A stretch of DNA of 64,000 nucleotides from Mansonella perstans (lineage: Eukaryota > Nematoda > Chromadorea > Rhabditida > Onchocercidae): positions 1-64,000 of the forward strand of contig JBAMDO010000116.1 in NCBI GenBank assembly GCA_037074765.1, read 5' to 3'. This document shows, piece by piece, positions 60,780 through 64,000 of the stretch. Every line of letters begins with the position of its first letter. Positions within the stretch are counted from its first letter, which is position 1. The translations under genes and the position numbers were made by a program. The notes beneath the pieces are model-generated. The model worked only from the letters and a program-made list of their open reading frames with translations. It did no database searches and was not told where the DNA came from.

Positions 60780-61060
60780 AGTGTGTTGAATTGAGTATGT
60801 TGTGTTGAACGTGTTGAATTGTGGGAGAACTTCAGACTTGGGTGGGTAATTAAACATTTATTGGAAAAAGTGATAACGCGGGAGTTACATGAAAATTACA
60901 ACCAACGCTTTTATTTACTCAGTTAATACGACAAAAACATATGCACAATGAAACCAAACCACTTGTCGGAATGAGTAAACAAAAGATGTCTATGGTAGGA
61001 AGATTGATAGTTTATATAGTGGGTGAAGAAGCGGAATTAATGGCTTGAAAACAATGGCCT
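60780..61060 (+). mobile_element. LTR-like fragment related to the Pao LTR
   Basis: The stretch around cttgggtgggtaattaaaca resembles the putative LTR start at 45.54 kb (aacttgggtaattaaacc). It keeps the same spacing to a later match with tttatatagt, which is tctatatatagt there. It is preceded by short GTGTTGAATTG-type repeats. It may be a solo LTR or a different BEL-type element. No coding part is adjacent. Confidence 0.4.
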
Positions 61061-61069
61061 TTATTTGGT

Positions 61070-63650
61070 AGGATAGCGCAGTAGCTGTTCCTTTGCTAGC
61101 TTACGGTAGGAGAGAGGATTGCAATGGATTACTATTCCTTTATTGTATCAAGTAGTAGATGAGAGAGGATTGACGGTGCAATACAAATCCTTTGTTTTAG
61201 ATAGATATCTAAAGTTGTTGCTAGTAGATCATTTTATTTACATGAATACAAAGGTTGTGAATTTAGACAACAAAAAACATGGAAAAAAATTTAAGGATTG
61301 TAAATTTAATTGAATGCCTCACAATGTTATTAACGTTTATTTACAATTTGATTTATTGAATTATTGGAAGTTTCATGATATGAAAGTTCGTGACAGTCCG
61401 ATTATGAGATCATTATCAATTGCAAAACGTCACATAATATTTTATTTTCTTGTTCGTAAAATTTTCAAGATGTTTATTTTGAATTTTAACAACTGAATGA
61501 CTTATGGAAATCTATCTTAGTGAGACTTATTATTTCGTTTTTGTATTCTTGAGCCTATTTCTGTAAATAAGATCGATTAATTGACCTTTAATATTATAAA
61601 ATCTTATAAATATCTTTAATTAATTGTAACTCCCAGTAATCTAATTAGCTAATTATTGTAAATAATTCATACATAAACAAATCTCCCTAATTATGATTAG
61701 CTTATTATTAGAAACTATCATATCCACTTCTATAGCTATCCTAATTTACGGTGCTAATAATCTGCTATAACCCATGCTCGGTAACATCTTTTTGCTTTAT
61801 TTTGTTTTAGCCGTAATATCAACCTATACTACTAATTCATTCATATTAATTCTGTATCCCACAATTTGAATGGTTGTATTAATTTTTCTACACTTCTTTT
61901 TGTCTTTTTATTCTAATAATTTGGTATTTGGACAGCAATAAAGTTTATCTTTACATTGTGTTTATCGAAGAGTACATAAGTTACTGCATTACAAATTTTT
62001 CTCATAACTAACAAAAGTTTTCTCGACAAAGCATAGAATATTTATTCGATTGTATGCCAGATGAAACGAAAGCCATTTAGCAATACACTTTTGATTCATT
62101 CTTTTTTATCAGTCATTGCAGATAAAAGAAAATGAAGGCTCTGGTCTGTGTTCCGGTCTTTGATATGTATTTTTTTTTTTTATGAAAGTGATATCAGCAC
62201 TTGTTTGATATGAGATATGAGATATGATATGAGAAAATCCATAAAATTAGTCAGTCTGAAGTACGCTTTTTCGAAATCAAAAAATGCAAGCAGCAAATGT
62301 CATGAATCAAAAATATCGAAAGATATGTCTCTAAAATGGTATGAACAAAAGAACAAAAGATAAATATAATAAAATCAAAAATGCCAAAATCATTAAACCT
62401 TACCACTTAATTTTCAATCGGAGAAAAGAGTTTAAAAAACGAAATATAAAAGAATTGAGAGCTGTAGAGAACGAAAAGGAAGTGTTTCAGCGAAAGACAA
62501 AATTTGACAAATTGTCGATGTATTCAACAAATATAAAAAAAGATTTCAACTGATAAAGTGATATATTTCATTCGTAACAAGTGAACAGTAATGCAGTAAT
62601 GTCAATGGTCAGTGTACGTCCTATGTCGAATTTGTTTGCTTAATTAATGTGAATTTCTTGTTTCTGCTTTAACACTGAGCTGGTCAAGAATTTTCTTGAA
62701 AATAAAATGGAGCAGGAAGAAATAATGGAAATTCGTTTTGAAAGAGTGATTATGTTTCTGTCGAAATTCTTTTCATTTAAGAAGTGCTCTCAGTAATTCA
62801 AATATATAATTATTTGAAAATTTATTTCTTTTCAAGAATTTGGCCAATAGAAAACTGGTCTATAGAATTCTATTTGAAGAAATTTAAAAAAATTAATCTT
62901 AAATTAAAATATTAAATCGATTGAAGAAACACAAGTTTGATAATTTCTAAAATTTTGTATTGGGAACAAAAAAAAGAAATCACGGATCAATTGTATATAT
63001 TGAAAATATTATAAATCATTTCAAAAAATTTTTTTTTGTTCAATGAACGAATGATTATCGCAAAAAAACAAAGAAATCATTAGGCACAAAAGAACTATGA
63101 AAAAATTTCATAGAGTTATGAAAAAAGCATAAAAGCAACCCAGGAGCCCGTTTTTTCAGAACAAACTGCAAAATAAAGTATTGCATTTTATACAGTTAAC
63201 GGAATGCTTCCATTACTGTCATCTCTGACAAGCACCGAAAAACTTTTGAATCCAAGATCAATCTTTGTTGGATCTTAAAATGTTAATCAATGTATATAAT
63301 TAGTTCTATTGAAGCTTTGAGGATAAGATTATTTTGTAATTAGGAAACAGAATGCGACATAATTGTTTTTAGTGGAATTACTGAGAAAGTTTAAACGTAT
63401 TCACTGTGCTTGTTACAGTGGAACGAAGAAAGACAGCTCATTTTGATACTTTCTAAATTTATCATATTTAAATTTGTATACATTATTGAAATCTGATAAA
63501 TTTACTTTCTGCTTCGTTATTATTTTGAAAAAAAAAATCTATTTACTTCTTTATCGTATTAATTCAACTGTTTCATTCAAATTCATTACTTTTGCCAGAT
63601 AAATTTTGTAAATTAACACTTTTACAACATGAATGGAAAAATTTAAATTT
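61070..63650. other. AT-rich stretch without recognised genes
   Basis: Short open frames exist (for example 61119-61313 and 62341-62553, the latter Lys/Asn-rich), but none has a recognisable motif, a second copy or convincing splice sites. The region 59.6-60.8 kb is similar: a hydrophobic minus-strand stretch (LEIVLSLFISALPTIIVQF, 59.78-59.87 kb) could be part of a membrane-protein exon but could not be extended. Confidence 0.4.
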
Positions 63651-63657
63651 TAAGGAC

Positions 63658-63981
63658 TTATAAATTTATCATTTTTAATTTGTATATATCACTTGCAGTA
63701 GTTATTTGACATTGGTCTTCGGATAATTTTAGCATGCAAACTATGCTTGATCTTAAATCTTTTTTGGTTCTCTGTTCCTTCTTGCGGTAACTTTGGTAGG
63801 AATCGGCTTTCACAAGATTTTGAATATTAGATAAGAGATTTCGAATACTAGTCAGGATACAGATGGTTTTCATTCTATATTCTCGTCCATTAGGAAACAA
63901 ACATTTTCTAATGGATACACTAATAAAGGAATATCGGATTTGCATTGTCATAGTGAGTAGGACAGCTATACTTAACTGCAT
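63658..63981 (-). CDS. unrecognised open frame at the window edge
   Basis: A 107-codon minus-strand frame starts MQLSIAVLLTM and includes CLFPNGREYRMKTICILTS and a basic segment (YRKKEQRTKKD). The N-terminus is hydrophobic enough to be a weak signal peptide. It is the longest frame in the last 16 kb of the window apart from receptor and transposon parts, but no family is recognised and it may continue outside the window. It could be chance in AT-rich DNA. Confidence 0.2.
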   Translation of the reverse strand: MQLSIAVLLTMTMQIRYSFISVSIRKCLFPNGREYRMKTICILTSIRNLLSNIQNLVKADSYQSYRKKEQRTKKDLRSSIVCMLKLSEDQCQITTASDIYKLKMINL

Positions 63982-64000
63982 CCTAATCTTGTATCGACTG

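Noticed and set aside
62341..62553. Lys/Asn-rich 70-codon frame
   Set aside because: Low-complexity AT-rich composition, no partner exon, no recognisable domain.

Overview
The window is AT-rich eukaryotic DNA with small exons, nematode-style acceptors (TTTTCAG, TTTTAG), nematode-type serpentine chemoreceptors and a pair of DEG-3/DES-2-type acetylcholine receptor subunits. A parasitic nematode, most likely filarial, fits best. No tRNA, rRNA or bacterial feature was seen. All calls come from reading the sequence by eye; no database was searched.

The dominant structure is one very large, interrupted palindrome from about 10.7 to 59.6 kb, centred on a 1.65 kb spacer (37.89-39.54 kb). Left-arm blocks 10.7-19.45, 29.35-31.2 and 32.25-37.89 kb pair in inverted order with right-arm blocks 50.87-59.58, 47.47-50.1 and 39.54-45.14 kb. 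The arms differ by unique insertions: left 19.45-29.35 kb (a further receptor copy), left 31.2-32.25 kb (last exon of a mitochondrial ribosomal protein gene), and right 45.14-47.47 kb (an SGT-type TPR fragment plus a BEL/Pao retroelement remnant).

Region by region. 0-6.3 kb: a broken srx-like GPCR (copy 1) followed by scraps of the same family in both orientations. 6.7-18.3 kb (minus strand): two head-to-tail Cys-loop receptor genes, B upstream and A downstream, with a stray duplicate exon beyond A. 19.5-29.3 kb: left-arm insertion with one decayed GPCR, one GPCR exon and GPCR copy 2, whose first exon carries six coding minisatellite units. 31.9-33.0 kb: mL50-like gene (minus). 33.5-38.7 kb: GPCR fragments and GPCR copy 3 (minus). 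39.5-43.8 kb: GPCR copy 4 (plus), the only copy that reads intact (362 aa), then the mirror-image fragments. 44.4-44.9 kb: broken mL50 copy. 45.1-47.5 kb: SGT fragment and Pao remnant. 48.6-49.5 kb: decayed GPCR exon. 52.0-57.9 kb (plus): mirror copy of receptor gene B, frameshifted. 59.0-59.5 kb: the first three exons of gene A, truncated at the palindrome edge. 59.6-64 kb: little recognisable coding sequence and an LTR-like fragment.

Functionally the window is a sensory-receptor cluster: two alpha-type nicotinic-like subunits in the same order and orientation as the C. elegans des-2/deg-3 operon, and an expanding, mostly broken family of secreted-signal, seven-helix chemoreceptors. Many disabling differences are one-base homopolymer changes, so some 'pseudogenes' may be consensus errors. 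Patchy arm divergence, for example in the last exon of gene B, argues against the palindrome being only an assembly fold-back.
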